From contig CAUEEP010000895.1 of NCBI GenBank assembly GCA_958450365.1, positions 475,001-539,000 of the forward strand: 64,000 bases of DNA. Reading direction: 5' to 3'. Made by a program: the position numbers and the translations under genes. A model generated the notes under the pieces. The model was not told the DNA's origin, did no database searches, and saw only the letters and a list, made by a program, of their open reading frames with translations. Source of the stretch: Mesorhabditis belari (lineage: Eukaryota; Nematoda; Chromadorea; Rhabditida; Rhabditidae). Positions within the stretch are counted from its first letter, which is position 1. Each line of letters opens with the position of its first letter. Positions 47,159 through 57,631 of this stretch are shown here, piece after piece.

Positions 47159-50100
47159 ATGAATTCAACACTGACAACATTGATTTTCGATGCGACAACT
47201 GAAACATCAAAGAGTGCCGCTGATTCAGCGATCGGATATGCTGGTGAGTTTCGAAAAAGTAGATTGAGATCTTTCTAAAACGTGCCCGACAACCGTAATC
47301 TCTTTTGTTTGTATTTTTTCTCTAATCTTTTTTTTTTTTTTTTTATTTTTGTTTAAAATACCGACTGGGGCTCCGGGTGAATTTATCGCAACACGAAATA
47401 TATCAACACAATACAACGACACACACATACAGGCTATATCTTACTAACCCACGTCATGACAGACGGCCCCCCCTAAGCCAGGGGAACTAAATAGCTTTTG
47501 GTGGGAGGGAGATGACGATGAAGGAGTGGCTTGTCACTTAAGAACTGGGGCCACAACCACCAGACGCCCCCCAGAAAACCTCTCAACCCGAAGGGAAAGG
47601 AAATCCGAAGGGGGTGACCATATCGCATGTGGGGTTCGAACCCTCGACCTTCCGATTAGATAAAGACCAACCGCGCCCACGTGCTCCCATCTATTCCTTT
47701 TTTTTCGATCTTTTGTCAATCCTTATAGAAATAGAGCCAAAAAAATGGATAGATTCGATAAAAAAAATAGAGATTACGATAGTCGAGAAAGAAAATGTTT
47801 TAGAAATAGTTTTAGTTTAGAAATGTTTTTGTTTAGAAAAGTTTTAGTTTAGAAATGGTTTTGTTTAAAAATAGTTTTTGTTTAGAAATACTTTTTGTTT
47901 AGAAAAGTTCCAGAAAATACACGCTTCAAGGTGTACTCAAGTTTACAGTAGTTTTATTTGAAAGTTGACGCGTTTTAGAAAACGCAGAGATCTTGCTAAT
48001 CGTCTCACTAGTGTTGTAAAAAGATGTCCATTCTGTGGCCTATTATTTAAAAAGAATATCCAGTGCATAGGTGCCTAAAGTACGGTAGACTAAAGTGTTT
48101 GTGGAAGGGCCACTTTTTAGAAAATAAAGCTTATTCATTTAGCTCTGCTAATCTCGTGTCTCGGTTTTGGTTTGATGTTCGCCCCAATGCGGAAAGTGGA
48201 CAGTCGAGATGGTGAGTAAGAGATAGCGATGAGGAAAATTCTCCAACCCAAACCTAATTTCCCCATCGTTTTCTCAGCCGTCTCTTGGCCGATTGTTCTG
48301 AAATTTTTGCTTACAACTAGAAATTGAGATTGTAGAGAAAAATTTTGTATTTGCTTGTAGAGAAAAATTTCAGAGTAATCGGTGAAGAGAAAACTGAGAA
48401 AATGAAAGTGAAAATAGGTAGGGTTGAAATTTTTCGCTTTCTATTAGAATTTACAAGTCAAAGACTTTAGAAGTCAAAGGGTTTACAAGGCAAAGGCTTT
48501 ACAAATCAAAGGCTTTACAAATCAAAGACTTTATAAGTCAAAGCTTTACAAGTCAAAGGCTTTACAGGGCAAAGCTTTACAAGTCAAAGCTTTACAAATC
48601 AAAGGCTTTACAAGACAAAGACTTTACAGGTCAAAGGCTTTACAAGTCAAAGACTTTACAATTCAAAGACTTTACAATTCAAAGACTCTAGAAGTATCGA
48701 TTTTAATGAGTCAAATCATAGTGAAAGCTATTAAAAGTTGAAAAATTTCAAATCCTCTTCATATTTTAGGGTTTTTTGTGCAATGGGTCCAGTGCAGTGT
48801 CGTCTTCTTATTCGGCTTCATCATCAATATTATACGTGATTTTCCTAAATTTGAGCCAATCGCCGCCATTGGTGGGATACTGTATGCAACTGGTAAGCTA
48901 AAGTTAAAGAATAATAGCTAAAGAATGATAGTTAAAGAATGATAGCTAAAGAATAATAGCTAAAGAATGATAGCTAAAGAATGATAGCTAAAAAACGATA
49001 GCTAAAGAATGATAGCTAAAGAATGATAGTTAAAGAATGATAGCTAAAGAATGATAGCTAAAGAATAATATTAGGTTGTCCAATAAGTAATGCGTGTTTT
49101 GACACGATTTTCAAAATATCACAAAATTAACAAAAGAGAACTTTATTAATCGATATATTCTCCACAACAATCAACAACATTTCTCCATCGTCCGAGCAAA
49201 GAGTGAAGTCCGTCATAATAGAATGAAGCTGGTTTCGATGAGTAACATAGAAATAAGTAACACGCATTACTTATTGGACAACCTAATAGCTAAAGAATGA
49301 TAGCTAGAGAATGATAGCTAAAGAATGATAGCTAGAGAATGATAGCTAAAGAATAATGACTAAAGAAACTATTCAAAGCTTGAGTAAAGATGTTCAAAAG
49401 TTTCCAGTGAATGTCGAATATTCTTAAGGAAATCTGTTCTCAATCCCGATCGTCGCAAGGATCGGTGCCGGGCTGTCACTTCTTTTCTGGGGATCTATAC
49501 AGGTATTACCGTAACCCATTTACAAATACAATAATCTTGCTGATTACTAGATTACTGTGTCTGTTGCTTACTGTAGGCTAAAGCTATTATGGCAAAAGCT
49601 AAAGCTACTATGCAAAGTTACTGTATTACCGTAACCCGATTGTCGCTTGTCAAAACCAGCTTGTCAATTCAAAACACAGTAAACCAGATTCAAGATTTTT
49701 ATGATTATAACTACTCAGTGTACTTTGTGCTCAATCATTTAAACATAAACCTTCTGGCACAGTGAATATAAATTAGAGGTGATGGTCGGTTGGGCGGTGG
49801 CTCGTTTCGGTCTTCCTTTTGATCTCCTCAATGAATCGCCCGTCCAGCACAATGCCCTCAATTACATCGGAATGTTTTTAACATTGATTTGGTTGGTTGC
49901 AGAATTTCGATTTTTTAAAGTCAAGCAAAGAGTCTCAATGCAAAATCTAGCCAAAATCTTGCATCTAGCTCAGGCCAAAACCAGGGTTTTCCAGGCTAGA
50001 TCCAGATAATCTTTGTTTTGATCAACTGAAAGCCATTGGCTTGTCCTAGCCTGGCAACCAGTCCTAGCCTGGCAACCAGTCCTAGCCTGGCAACCAGTCC

Positions 50101-52818
50101 TAGCCTGGCAACCAGTCCTAGCCTGGCAACCAGTCCTAGCCTGGCAACCAGTCCTAGCCTGGCAACCAGTCCTAGCCTGGCAACCAGTCCTAGCCTGGCA
50201 ACCAGTCCTAGCCTGGCAACCAGTCCTAGCCTGGCAACCAGTCCTAGCCTGGCAACCAGTCCTAGCCTGGCAACCAGTCCTAGCCTGGCAACCAGTCATT
50301 CTAATCAAAAACTAAGCGATTATAGTCAATCTAGTCGGGCACTAAACAATTACAGTCATTCTAGTCAAAAAAACTAACCTATTACAGTCCTTTTAAAACT
50401 TATGACATCATTATTCTTTATCAAAATAGCATCAGAATAGCCAGAAGAGTAGCTGAATTCAATCAAAATCGAGTTCTATTCTCTTTTCTTCCAGTGGAAT
50501 CATGTTCATCTTTGTGAAACACGAAAATGATGAAAGAAATGTGATTAATGAAAAAGTTGAACAAAAGGAAACAATAGAATTAGAAGAGAGTCAGGTTGGC
50601 AGAAGAATTAAACTAAAAAAAAAACTCAAAACCAGATTAAGGTCAAAATCCAACAACAATCGGCAGAAAAGACGAGTTTAAATGAAACACTGGGCAAGTT
50701 ACCGTAAGTTTTCAGTTATACTTTGTGCAAAAGTCTAAACGCATCCTCTCTAGTGCATCGACTTCTTCATTTCTTTCTGTACTTTGTGCTCTTACCGCGC
50801 GCTTTCTAGGCACCAAGGAATCTGCCAAAGAGTGCGCGTTTGTCGGCGCACACAAAGTACGAGGATCAAGCGCTGTACTTTGTGTGAAATACACAGCTTC
50901 TAGTGTATTGAGTTTGCCATTCTTGAATTGAAATGAAAATTGAATGTACCAGAAAGGATGCGTTTACATTTGCCGAGTACAAAGTACATATTTTCAGCTA
51001 TATCGGCATGGCGTGTTGTCTAGGCGTTTTGCATGGATTGATGATGTGCCCACTGGATATTCTCAAGCAGAAACACCCATCCGATGACAAATATCGAGGT
51101 CGATTCTTCAATCGATTCCCCTTGTACTTTGTGCTCCTTTAAACACACTTTCTCTAGCGCACAGAGTTCTTTATTTTGAGCACAAAGTAAAAACCAAAAT
51201 AAGCTTTGTTGCTTGAGAAAAGTGAAGAATTCAGTGCACTAGAAATGGTGTGTTTTGAGAATTTTGAGCACAAAATACTTACCGTAAATACTGTAACAGT
51301 ACCCCACCGCCCATAATGACGGTGCGGAGTGTTGCGTAGTCTAGCTTTGAACGAGTTTTTCTCGACACTGGTTTAAGCTAAAATCTTCGTTTTGGTATCA
51401 AAGAATAGCTGAAATTCGGGGCTTAGGCTTAGAGTAGGCTTAGAGCTCCCACAAATGTACTTACCGTAAATACTGTAATTGAACCCCACCGCCCATAATG
51501 ACGGTGCGGAGTATTGCGTAGTCTAGCTTTGAACGGGTTTTTCTCGACACTGGTTTAAGCTAAAATCTTCGTTTTGGTATCAAAAAATAGCTGAAATCCA
51601 GGGCTATTTTTTTGATACCAAAGGCGCATTTTTTGAAAGTACGGGTGCTTTGAAAAAAATGAAATACTAAAAACTGCGGCTACGCGACTGTACGGGGGCG
51701 GTGGGGTACTAGTACAGTATTTACGGTAAAAATAGCTTTATTTCAGTGTTCGACTTTTGCTTTTCCTACTTTAGTACGATATTTTTCTTCTCTACAATCT
51801 ATTTCGTTATTTATTGCGTCGTGAGGAGAAAGAAGATTTATGTGAATAGGTTGTTTACTTTGAAAATTTCGACCCGAAGCCCCTTCCCCTCATGGCCGAC
51901 TGGCTAAGAGCCTTGGATCTGAGTCGGGTTCAATCTCGAGGGGCCAAGGGTTCAATTCCACGTTCCAGTTTTTTCCCTTTTTTTCGGTCGCTATCGCTAG
52001 ATCCCTTTTTCTTCTCTACATTTAGGCTTAAAGCATTCAGCATTTAGTGCTGTTTATTTTTCGTACTACATTATTCGTGTAAATGTATTCCAGCGCAATC
52101 ATTCTCCCAACGCTTGTCTACGGGATTCTGTGGAATGTCGGGATGACATTTTGGTTCCTTTCAAGCGATAAATTAGAGCAAACCGTTGCCTATCCTATAA
52201 CGACAAGGGTTAGTTTATGAAAAGAGAAATTAATAGAGAAACTAATAGAGGAACTAGTAGAGAAACTAAAAGAGAAACTAATAGAGAAACTAATAGAGAA
52301 GCTAATAGAGAAGCTAATAGAGAAGCTAATAGAGAAACTAATAGAGGAACTAGTAGAGAAACTAGTAGAGGAACTAATAGAGGGACTATAGAGAAACTAA
52401 TAGAGAAACTCTTAGGTCTAGGAGAAAGTGTTTGTTCGCTCGAACGAAAGAATCCTAGGAATCATTAGAGAAATCGTAGAGGTTCTATGCCTGAATCCTT
52501 ATAGATTACTGTAAGTATCGTAATCCAATAGTTCATATAGCTTTTTATCTCTTGAAATTCCAGTTACCCGCCATCATGAGTGCCCTCATCGATGTCGTTA
52601 TTTTCAAAAGTATTCGGGTGAGTGAAAAAGTGAAAAACTTTTACTTAAAATCTACTTTACGATAGTTTACATAATAAAAAGAATTTCTAGGGTCGAAACA
52701 AATAAAAAAGATAAAAAAGAATTTCTAGGGTCGAAACAATCTCCTCTATTTGTCTTTTTGTTGTCTTCTTGGTGTCATGGCTGTCATTTTGATTGCGTTA
52801 TCGAATCAGAAATTTTAA
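47159..52818 (+). CDS. TMEM144-family membrane transporter
   Basis: Exons 47159-47243, 48143-48211, 48770-48892, 49429-49502, 49779-49891, 50495-50594, 50636-50703, 50998-51098, 51747-51849, 52094-52208, 52564-52617 and 52729-52818 join in phase to about 364 residues (human TMEM144 is 345). Matches to TMEM144 run the full length: GLMFAPMRKVDSRDGFFVQW, GGILYATGNLFSIPIV, LLFWGSIQ, NALNYIGM, the second half with LPTLVYGILWNVGMTFWF, AYPITTRLPAIMSALID and a last helix NNLLYLSFCCLLGVMAVILI. The family belongs to the drug/metabolite transporter superfamily with about ten helices; the substrate is unknown. A charged loop (about 50530-50700) separates the halves. Introns hold at least nine repeat arrays or elements. 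The last intron contains a duplicated acceptor (TTTCTAGGGTCGAAACAA at 52685 and 52723). Confidence 0.88.
47270..47800. mobile_element. MITE family E, copy 3, split by a tRNA-like insertion
   Basis: AACGTGCCCGACAACCGTAA on the left and AGAGATTACGATAGTCGAG on the right match the ends of family E. The centre (about 47340-47690) contains unrelated sequence including a tRNA-like B box GGGTTCGAACCC (minus strand reads GAGGGTTCGAACCCCACATG). It lies in intron 1 of the TMEM144 gene. Confidence 0.5.
47612..47690 (-). pseudogene. tRNA-like relic
   Basis: The reverse complement has GCACGTGGGCGCGGTTGGTC (A-box-like) and GGTCGAGGGTTCGAACCCC (B box). The anticodon stem pairs only partly, and no acceptor stem forms. 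Confidence 0.5.
48448..48690 (+). repeat. 16-bp tandem repeat, TACAAGTCAAAGGCTT
   Basis: About 15 imperfect units in a TMEM144 intron. Confidence 0.85.
48900..49370 (+). repeat. 14-bp tandem repeat AAAGAATGATAGCT, interrupted by a mariner relic
   Basis: The array runs 48900-49070 and resumes at 49287. The element between is flanked by TA. Confidence 0.9.
49071..49286 (-). mobile_element. Internally deleted mariner element, different subfamily
   Basis: Ends TTAGGTTGTCCAATAAGTAA and TTACTTATTGGACAACCTAA, TA on both sides. The minus strand retains FYYDGLHSLLGRWRNVVDCC then GEYID-stop, a mariner transposase C-terminus. Confidence 0.85.
50042..50302 (+). repeat. 18-bp minisatellite CCTAGCCTGGCAACCAGT, about 14 copies
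   Basis: Nearly perfect array in a TMEM144 intron; both strands are open (Thr-Ser-Pro-Ser-Leu-Ala on plus), which follows from the period and not from coding. Confidence 0.95.
50735..51262. repeat. Cluster of GTACTTTGTGCTC inverted motifs around an exon
   Basis: TACTTTGTGCTC and GAGCACAAAGTA words, with neighbours such as CGCGCTTTCTAG and GCACTAGAAA, occur six or more times near 50780, 50855, 50878, 50980, 51123 and 51178. The same words occur at 10709, 11562 and 11700. They look like fragments of a short inverted-repeat element. Confidence 0.6.
51280..51421. mobile_element. Palindromic MITE, family B, truncated copy 4
   Basis: Starts TACCGTAAATACTGTAACAG and stops within the core at GCTGAAATTCGGGG; the right arm is missing. 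Confidence 0.75.
51462..51728. mobile_element. Palindromic MITE, family B, copy 5
   Basis: TA-flanked, TACCGTAAATACTGTAATTG to ACAGTATTTACGGTA. It ends 18 bp before the acceptor of exon 51747-51849. Confidence 0.85.
51886..51972 (+). pseudogene. tRNA-like relic, Leu/Ser (type II) shape
   Basis: CATGGCCGACTGGCTAAGAG is a type II tRNA D arm, followed by a stem CTTGG/TCGGG with loop ATCTGAG, a long variable segment and GCCAAGGGTTCAATTCCACG. Most pairs are wobbles, so it is probably a pseudogene. Confidence 0.5.
52222..52412 (+). repeat. 12-bp repeat AGAGAAACTAAT
   Basis: About 16 imperfect units in a TMEM144 intron. Confidence 0.85.
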
Positions 52819-52916
52819 TTGATTTCGATTTTGAGGAAATGAAAGTTTTCTATAAATAAAAAGAATTGAAGAGTTGAATAAGATGAACAAAATGCAGCAA
52901 GTCTTTGTTTTCCATC

Positions 52917-53002
52917 GAAATTGCTAAACAATTCAAAATTTCATCCTAGACACATTCTGGGCACTCAGGTTACTGCTAGTTTGAAACTTGGGTAATCAAA
53001 CC
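52917..53002 (-). ncRNA. SL1-like spliced-leader RNA locus B
   Basis: Read on the minus strand from 53002: GGTTTGATTACCCAAGTTTC then AAACTAGCA. The leader half forms a stem (GUUUG with CAAAC) as SL RNAs do. Further on are AGAATGTGTCTAGGATG, an Sm-type site AATTTTGA (52931-52940) and a 3' hairpin AATTG-TTTAG-CAATT. There is no GT after base 22; the first GTA is at bases 30-32, as in locus A. About 86 nt. Could be a variant SL gene, a related Sm-class RNA, or a pseudogene. Confidence 0.55.
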
Positions 53003-53040
53003 GAGGAAAGCGGGTCGCCGCCTGGGTATCTAACCAGCCA

Positions 53041-53056
53041 GTGTGCCAGATGACGC
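53041..53056 (-). promoter_or_regulatory. PSE-like box of SL-like RNA locus B
   Basis: Minus strand GCGTCATCTGGCACAC, preceded by AAAA, 54 to 39 bases before the leader start; matches the boxes at loci A and C. Confidence 0.55.
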
Positions 53057-53365
53057 TTTTCCTGAAAAAACACACAAAGGGTACGCACAGCGGTCACAGT
53101 AACTATAGCCGCAGTGGGTTATAGTTACTGTGTTATAGGCCATAGTTTTGCCAATGCTGCTATAGTTTTCTAAAAGACAGCTATTCTAGTCAAACTACTG
53201 TATTCAATCGCCAGTTTACATTGAAATAGAGAAAACTTCTTTTATCAGTGTACAAACAATGTTTCCATTGCTGAAGAATCTACCGCTGATACTCATTAAC
53301 AAACTTGACTCAGGCTTTCTTCCTTGTTAAAATCAATCGTTTCTTGGAAGACTTTGTTTTCCATC

Positions 53366-53462
53366 GAAATTGGTGAACAATTCAAAATTTCATCCTAGAC
53401 ACATTCTGTGCACATTCCGGACAGTCGGGCTACCGTCTGCCTCAAACTTGGGTAACTAAACC
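53366..53462 (-). ncRNA. SL1-like spliced-leader RNA locus A
   Basis: Read on the minus strand from 53462: GGTTTAGTTACCCAAGTTTG then AG, a single mismatch to the 22-base nematode SL1 leader, followed by GCAGACGGTAG rather than GTAAAC. A middle stem (CGG-TAGC-CCG), an Sm-type site AATTTTGA (53382-53390) and a 3' hairpin AATTG-TTCAC-CAATT follow; the hairpin loop differs from locus B while the stem is kept. About 97 nt. SL RNAs donate their 5' leader to mRNAs by trans-splicing. The donor is GC at the usual place, or GT only at base 30, so activity is uncertain. Confidence 0.6.
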
Positions 53463-53499
53463 GAGGAAAGCGGGTCATCGCCGGGTATCAAGCCGGCCT

Positions 53500-53515
53500 G
53501 TGTGCCAGCTGCCGC
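53500..53515 (-). promoter_or_regulatory. PSE-like box of SL-like RNA locus A
   Basis: Minus strand GCGGCAGCTGGCACAC, preceded by AAAAA, 53 to 38 bases before the leader start. Confidence 0.55.
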
Positions 53516-53589
53516 TTTTTCAGAAAATACACACAAATGGTACGCACCCCTTAACAAACTTGACTCAGGCTGCTAAAATCAACGGTTTT

Positions 53590-53905
53590 TTTTTGCAGAA
53601 CGAGATATTGCACTATTCGCGGAATGATCTTATCTTTCAAAGAAGCTAACAAATCTTTGTAGATCTCAGTTGCAGACTTTTCTGGATTACTTTTCGATAT
53701 GGTTTAAATCCTGTTATCGTCTCGAGTAGTGGAATGCCGACTTTTTGCAATCGTGTTTCCTTTTGTCTTAAAAAGCTTCAATTCCTGAAAGAGTTGACTG
53801 ATTGATTCTCAGAATGGTAGCAATTCGATCGTGTCGCTGATCAGCTTGATGAAAAGCTTGATCGTATCCTAAATGACAGACTTATTGTTTCTTGTCGGAA
53901 GCCAT
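53590..53905 (-). pseudogene. Possible helix-turn-helix remnant of a transposase
   Basis: The minus strand from an ATG at 53905 reads MASDKKQ, stop, then RHDRIATILRINQST, which resembles the HTH of Tc/mariner-type transposases. It has several stops and no element ends that I can see. Weak. Confidence 0.25.
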
Positions 53906-54587
53906 TGACTGAAATGATTTCTCTGGGTGTCAATGTCTAAAATATCAATAAAAACTAAAATACTAAATGTCAATCAAATTCTAGTTTGATTATAAGAAAA
54001 TAAAAGAAAAGAGAACAGAAAAATAATCAAAATTACTTCATAATTCAGAAATATGAAAAGTTTTTGTTGTAATTTTGTATAAGCTTCAAAAGCTTCAAAA
54101 GCTTCAAAAGCTTTAAAAGCTTCAAAAGCTTTAAAACTTTTTTTCTAAAAGTCTATTAGATTAAATGAATTATTTTAAGTAAACATTGTATTTTATTGCA
54201 AAAAAAACAGTTGCTTTTATTGCAGAAAAAGAGCTAAATTATTTAAAGTCTTTGCCCACTATTGTATATGCAATTTTCGAAAGTAATTCTTTGAAGGAAA
54301 GGAAAATCTCGGAGGAAAATGCATTTCTCGTTTATAATTGAATGAGTTCCGCAATATGATTCGCATTTTTTAAAATGATTTTTCTCTCAAAGTAAGACGT
54401 TATTTACAAATTTTCTCTTTATTCTTTTGAAGAAATGAATTAAGAACATTTAAATTGAATTAAGACAATCTCTTTTCAAGATCTTCAAATTGAAAAAGAG
54501 TTTCGAAGATCTAGATTCGAGAGTGTCTGGGAAGGGTTTTTCTGCTTATTTTGCATCATTTTGTTTATGTTTCCTAGAAATCTGAAT

Positions 54588-54890
54588 ATTATTAGTATAC
54601 TATTGGTGAATTATTAGTATACTGTTGTATACTGTTCGAATTATTAGTATAATGTTGTATACCGTTGGAATTATTAGTATGCTGTTGTATACCTTTGGAA
54701 TTATTAGTATACTGTTGGATACCGTTGGAATTATTAGTATACTGTTGGATACTGTTGGAATTGTTAGTATACTGTTGGAATTATTAGTATGATGTTGTAT
54801 ACTTTTGGAATTATTAGTATACTGTTGGATACTGTTGGAATTGTTAGTATCCTGTTGTATACTGTTCGAATTGTTAGTATACTGTTCGTG
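54588..54890 (+). repeat. Minisatellite of GGAATTATTAGTATACTGTT units
   Basis: About ten units of 28-31 bp, each GGAATTATTAGTATACTGTT plus GTATACTGTT or GGATACTGTT. Confidence 0.85.
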
Positions 54891-54891
54891 A

Positions 54892-55426
54892 TTGGGTTGG
54901 TGAATTGAAAACTGCGAGACTTTGAACTAAAATTTCTTCAACATAAAACCATCAATTCATTCGAAATAGTTTCCATTATTATTGACGACTTCTGCCCATT
55001 TTACAGGCAATTTGCGGATTCCTCCTTCTTCGTAGGGTTTTGGTTTGTGTGTGAGACAAGTGTGAGAGTCAAAAATGGAGGACTGGAAACGGAGGTTGGA
55101 GATGTCCAGTTTGAGCACTTTCTTTAAAAGAAACCCATTTTGGTGTCAATGGAAAAGTTGTAGAGAATCGAAAATTAGGCTTCTAGCCAAATTTCCAAAA
55201 AGATACACTTAGTAGTTTCGCTTGAAATGAAAGTTTTGTGAAAATTCGTAACATTTGGCATTTCTTGAAAACCAGTTTTTGAATCATTCTGAAAATTTGG
55301 ATATAAGCTTCATTTTTCGATTCTCTCCAACTTTTCCATTGACACCAAAATGGGTTTCTTTTGAAGAAAGTGCTCAAACTGTCACACATGACAATAGCCC
55401 TCAGTTTTCAATTCACCAACCCAATA
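54892..55426 (-). mobile_element. Internally deleted mariner element, copy 2
   Basis: Same element as 44971-45607: left end TTGGGTTGGTGAATTGAAAA, right end TTTTCAATTCACCAACCCAA followed by TA. It has the same transposase C-terminal relic and inner palindrome, with a deletion of about 100 bp in the left part. The left border dinucleotide is GA instead of TA. Confidence 0.85.
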
Positions 55427-56862
55427 GATAAATAATGGCTCAAAAACCCTAAGAAGGCCAAAGAACAAATTGGAGTATAAGAGTAAAAGGAGGTGAAAGA
55501 GAAGGTGAAAAGGATGGTTAAAGGAAGTGGGGTAAAGAGGTGGGGGTGTGGCTGATTGGAGCCCTGTGCAGTCCTCCCCTTTACTCCCCTCCATTTCCCC
55601 TGCCCACCTTGAAATGCCCCATTCATCCTCCCAATTACCCGAAGACCTTACGAAAAAGAGCTGAGGTCCTTTAGGAAAGAATTTTTCGTTAATTTTTTTG
55701 TCCCAACGGTTGAATCTTTTACTTAACAACTTCTCGAATCTCCATTGAATCTCAAAGTGAAGGTTGAGGCTTTTATTTCTCAAGTCTAGCTTTTTTTAAG
55801 GACATCCGGCATTTTTCTTTACATTTTAAAGTCTTTATTGATCAAGTCATTAATTTTATTTTAATTTCAACGTAAAGTTATTAAACAAAAAAAAGTTAGC
55901 AGATAGATTAAAATTAATGGGTTTTCTCAAAAAGGAATCCAGAACTATCGTAATCAAAAAATCAAAACGAATTTCCATGAAATCATCTCAATTTTTGTAT
56001 CATTCGAAACCTCATCGAACGATCTACCAAAATTGAGTTGATCAAATGAAAAATTTCGGTCAGAGATTACAGTAGTTTTTCTAGAAAATTTCCCTCCACA
56101 TGAGTGCCTTTAGAAAGCGCTTTCGTGTCGTTTTTAAATTCGATTTGTTTTGAATAAAAGCTAATAACCAAAACATCCGTGTTTTTTTTTCAAAATAGTC
56201 ACTTTCAAGCAATTTTTCCACGTTTTTCCGCCCAAAAATCGGCACTCATGTGTAGGGGAATTGTGGGAAGTGAAAAGCGGTCAAAAAAAAATGTCCAAAA
56301 GGAACCTTAGAAAAGGCGTAAAGATCCAAAAGTTGAACCGAAAAATGTTTGAAAAATTTATCGGTTCCCGGTTCCCAACTTCAAAAGGGTTATTTTGATG
56401 GAAAAACAAAAATCTTCAATTTGACCCGAATCTAAACTTTGAAAAATTTAAAACTTAAATATTATTTTTTTCAAATTTCCGCTAAACTTTGAGCTATTTA
56501 ATTTTCTCAAATTGTTGTGAGAAAATTTTTGAAATGTGAATGATTCTCGATTTTTCGTCTTACTCACCTTTTCACAGGGCCCTCGCGAATTTTCACTCAA
56601 CTTGATCCAATGTAATTCGTGATTTCATTTGCTTGAACCACTCATTATAGGCCCGAGAATCGTATCAATTATCTTGAATTTGAAATTCATTTAAAAGCAA
56701 CTTGTGATCCATTCTAAATTCGATTCAAAAGCTACAAGACATTTTTTCATCAATTCCTTGTAATTCGTTTATCTTTTTCAAATTCCGTGTCAAACCCATT
56801 CGATTTCAGGGTTCTCCCGATAGTTCGTGATCATCTATTGTGATCATCTCCATTGATCCTGA
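55427..56862. other. Intergenic upstream of the peptide gene
   Basis: A minus-strand open frame at 55382-55783 (133 codons) overlaps the mariner end and has no domain; I do not accept it as a gene. The rest is AT-rich with no recognised repeat. Confidence 0.5.
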
Positions 56863-57422
56863 ATGTCTCTCCAATATTTTCTCCATAATTTCCTCTTTTT
56901 CTCTCTATTCATTATTTTCTCATTTCTTCTCTCATCAATTCAATCATCGCCATTGTCGAGAGAACAAATCGACGAAGTTTTCCCACTTTTTCTCGATAAA
57001 CGCAATTTTTATGATGAATTTCACATGTAAGTTTCTTTTTCTTCTTCGGGAATTGAATTTTCAAAACTTTAGGGAAAGCTGAAGATGGACATTTAGAAAA
57101 ATCTCTTTTTACCGTAATCTTACCTCTATTTTTATCCAATCTATCCACTTTTTGATCTAATTCCGTAAGGGTTCACAAAGGATATCGAAAAATGGATAGA
57201 TTAGATAAAAATAGAAACAAGAGATTACGGCAGTCGGCACGTTTTAGAAAACGAATTTGTTGAGAGGAACATCGTAATCACTATTATTATAATCTTACAC
57301 GCAATATCAAACACAATCCAAACCTTTACCCAACCACGAAATCTTTCAGGAATCCTCATCTCCGTGCTCGTTTCCTTTCATTGATGGAGGGCAACGTTCT
57401 CAGCGCACAACGTCTTGGGTAA
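56863..57422 (+). CDS. Small secreted peptide precursor, candidate amidated neuropeptide/hormone
   Basis: Two exons, 56863-57026 and 57350-57422, join in phase (AT plus G) to 78 residues. Residues 1-28 are a strong signal peptide (SLQYFLHNFLFFSLFIIF core, end near SSIQS). A short spacer with DEVFPLFLDKR follows. After the dibasic KR (46-47) there is a 30-residue stretch NFYDEFHMNPHLRARFLSLM then EGNVLSAQRL, and the last residue is Gly, the usual amide donor. The predicted peptide would be an amphipathic chain ending Arg-Leu-amide. I do not recognise the family; a faint NPxxLRxRxL resemblance to CRF/DH44-type hormones is not enough to name it. AATAAA lies about 70 bp after the stop. The intron contains a family E MITE. 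Confidence 0.6.
57100..57252. mobile_element. Small MITE, family E, copy 2
   Basis: TTTACCGTAATCTTACCTC, TTTTTATCCAATCTATCCAC and, inverted, GGATAGATTAGATAAAAATA and GAGATTACGGCAGTCGGCAC. It lies in the intron of the peptide gene. Confidence 0.75.
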
Positions 57423-57631
57423 TCTCGATAAATCAAGTCGAAAATCATGTACAAATCCGAGGGAACGATTTTTCATTTTCTCACTTGTTAAATAAAACAT
57501 TTATTCAGTTTATTTACAAATGCACAACGGTGGATATATTGATAATCACACAGATGATATAAAAGAAATACATATAAGCGATGGTGAAAACAAGAAAAAG
57601 AAAGGCATCAATTAAAACATATCTGCTCATT

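Noticed and set aside
50036..50377. Open frames of about 113 codons on both strands
   Set aside because: Produced by the 18-bp minisatellite inside an intron of the TMEM144 gene.
55382..55783. Minus-strand frame of 133 codons
   Set aside because: It runs into the terminal repeat of a mariner derivative and has no conserved motif.
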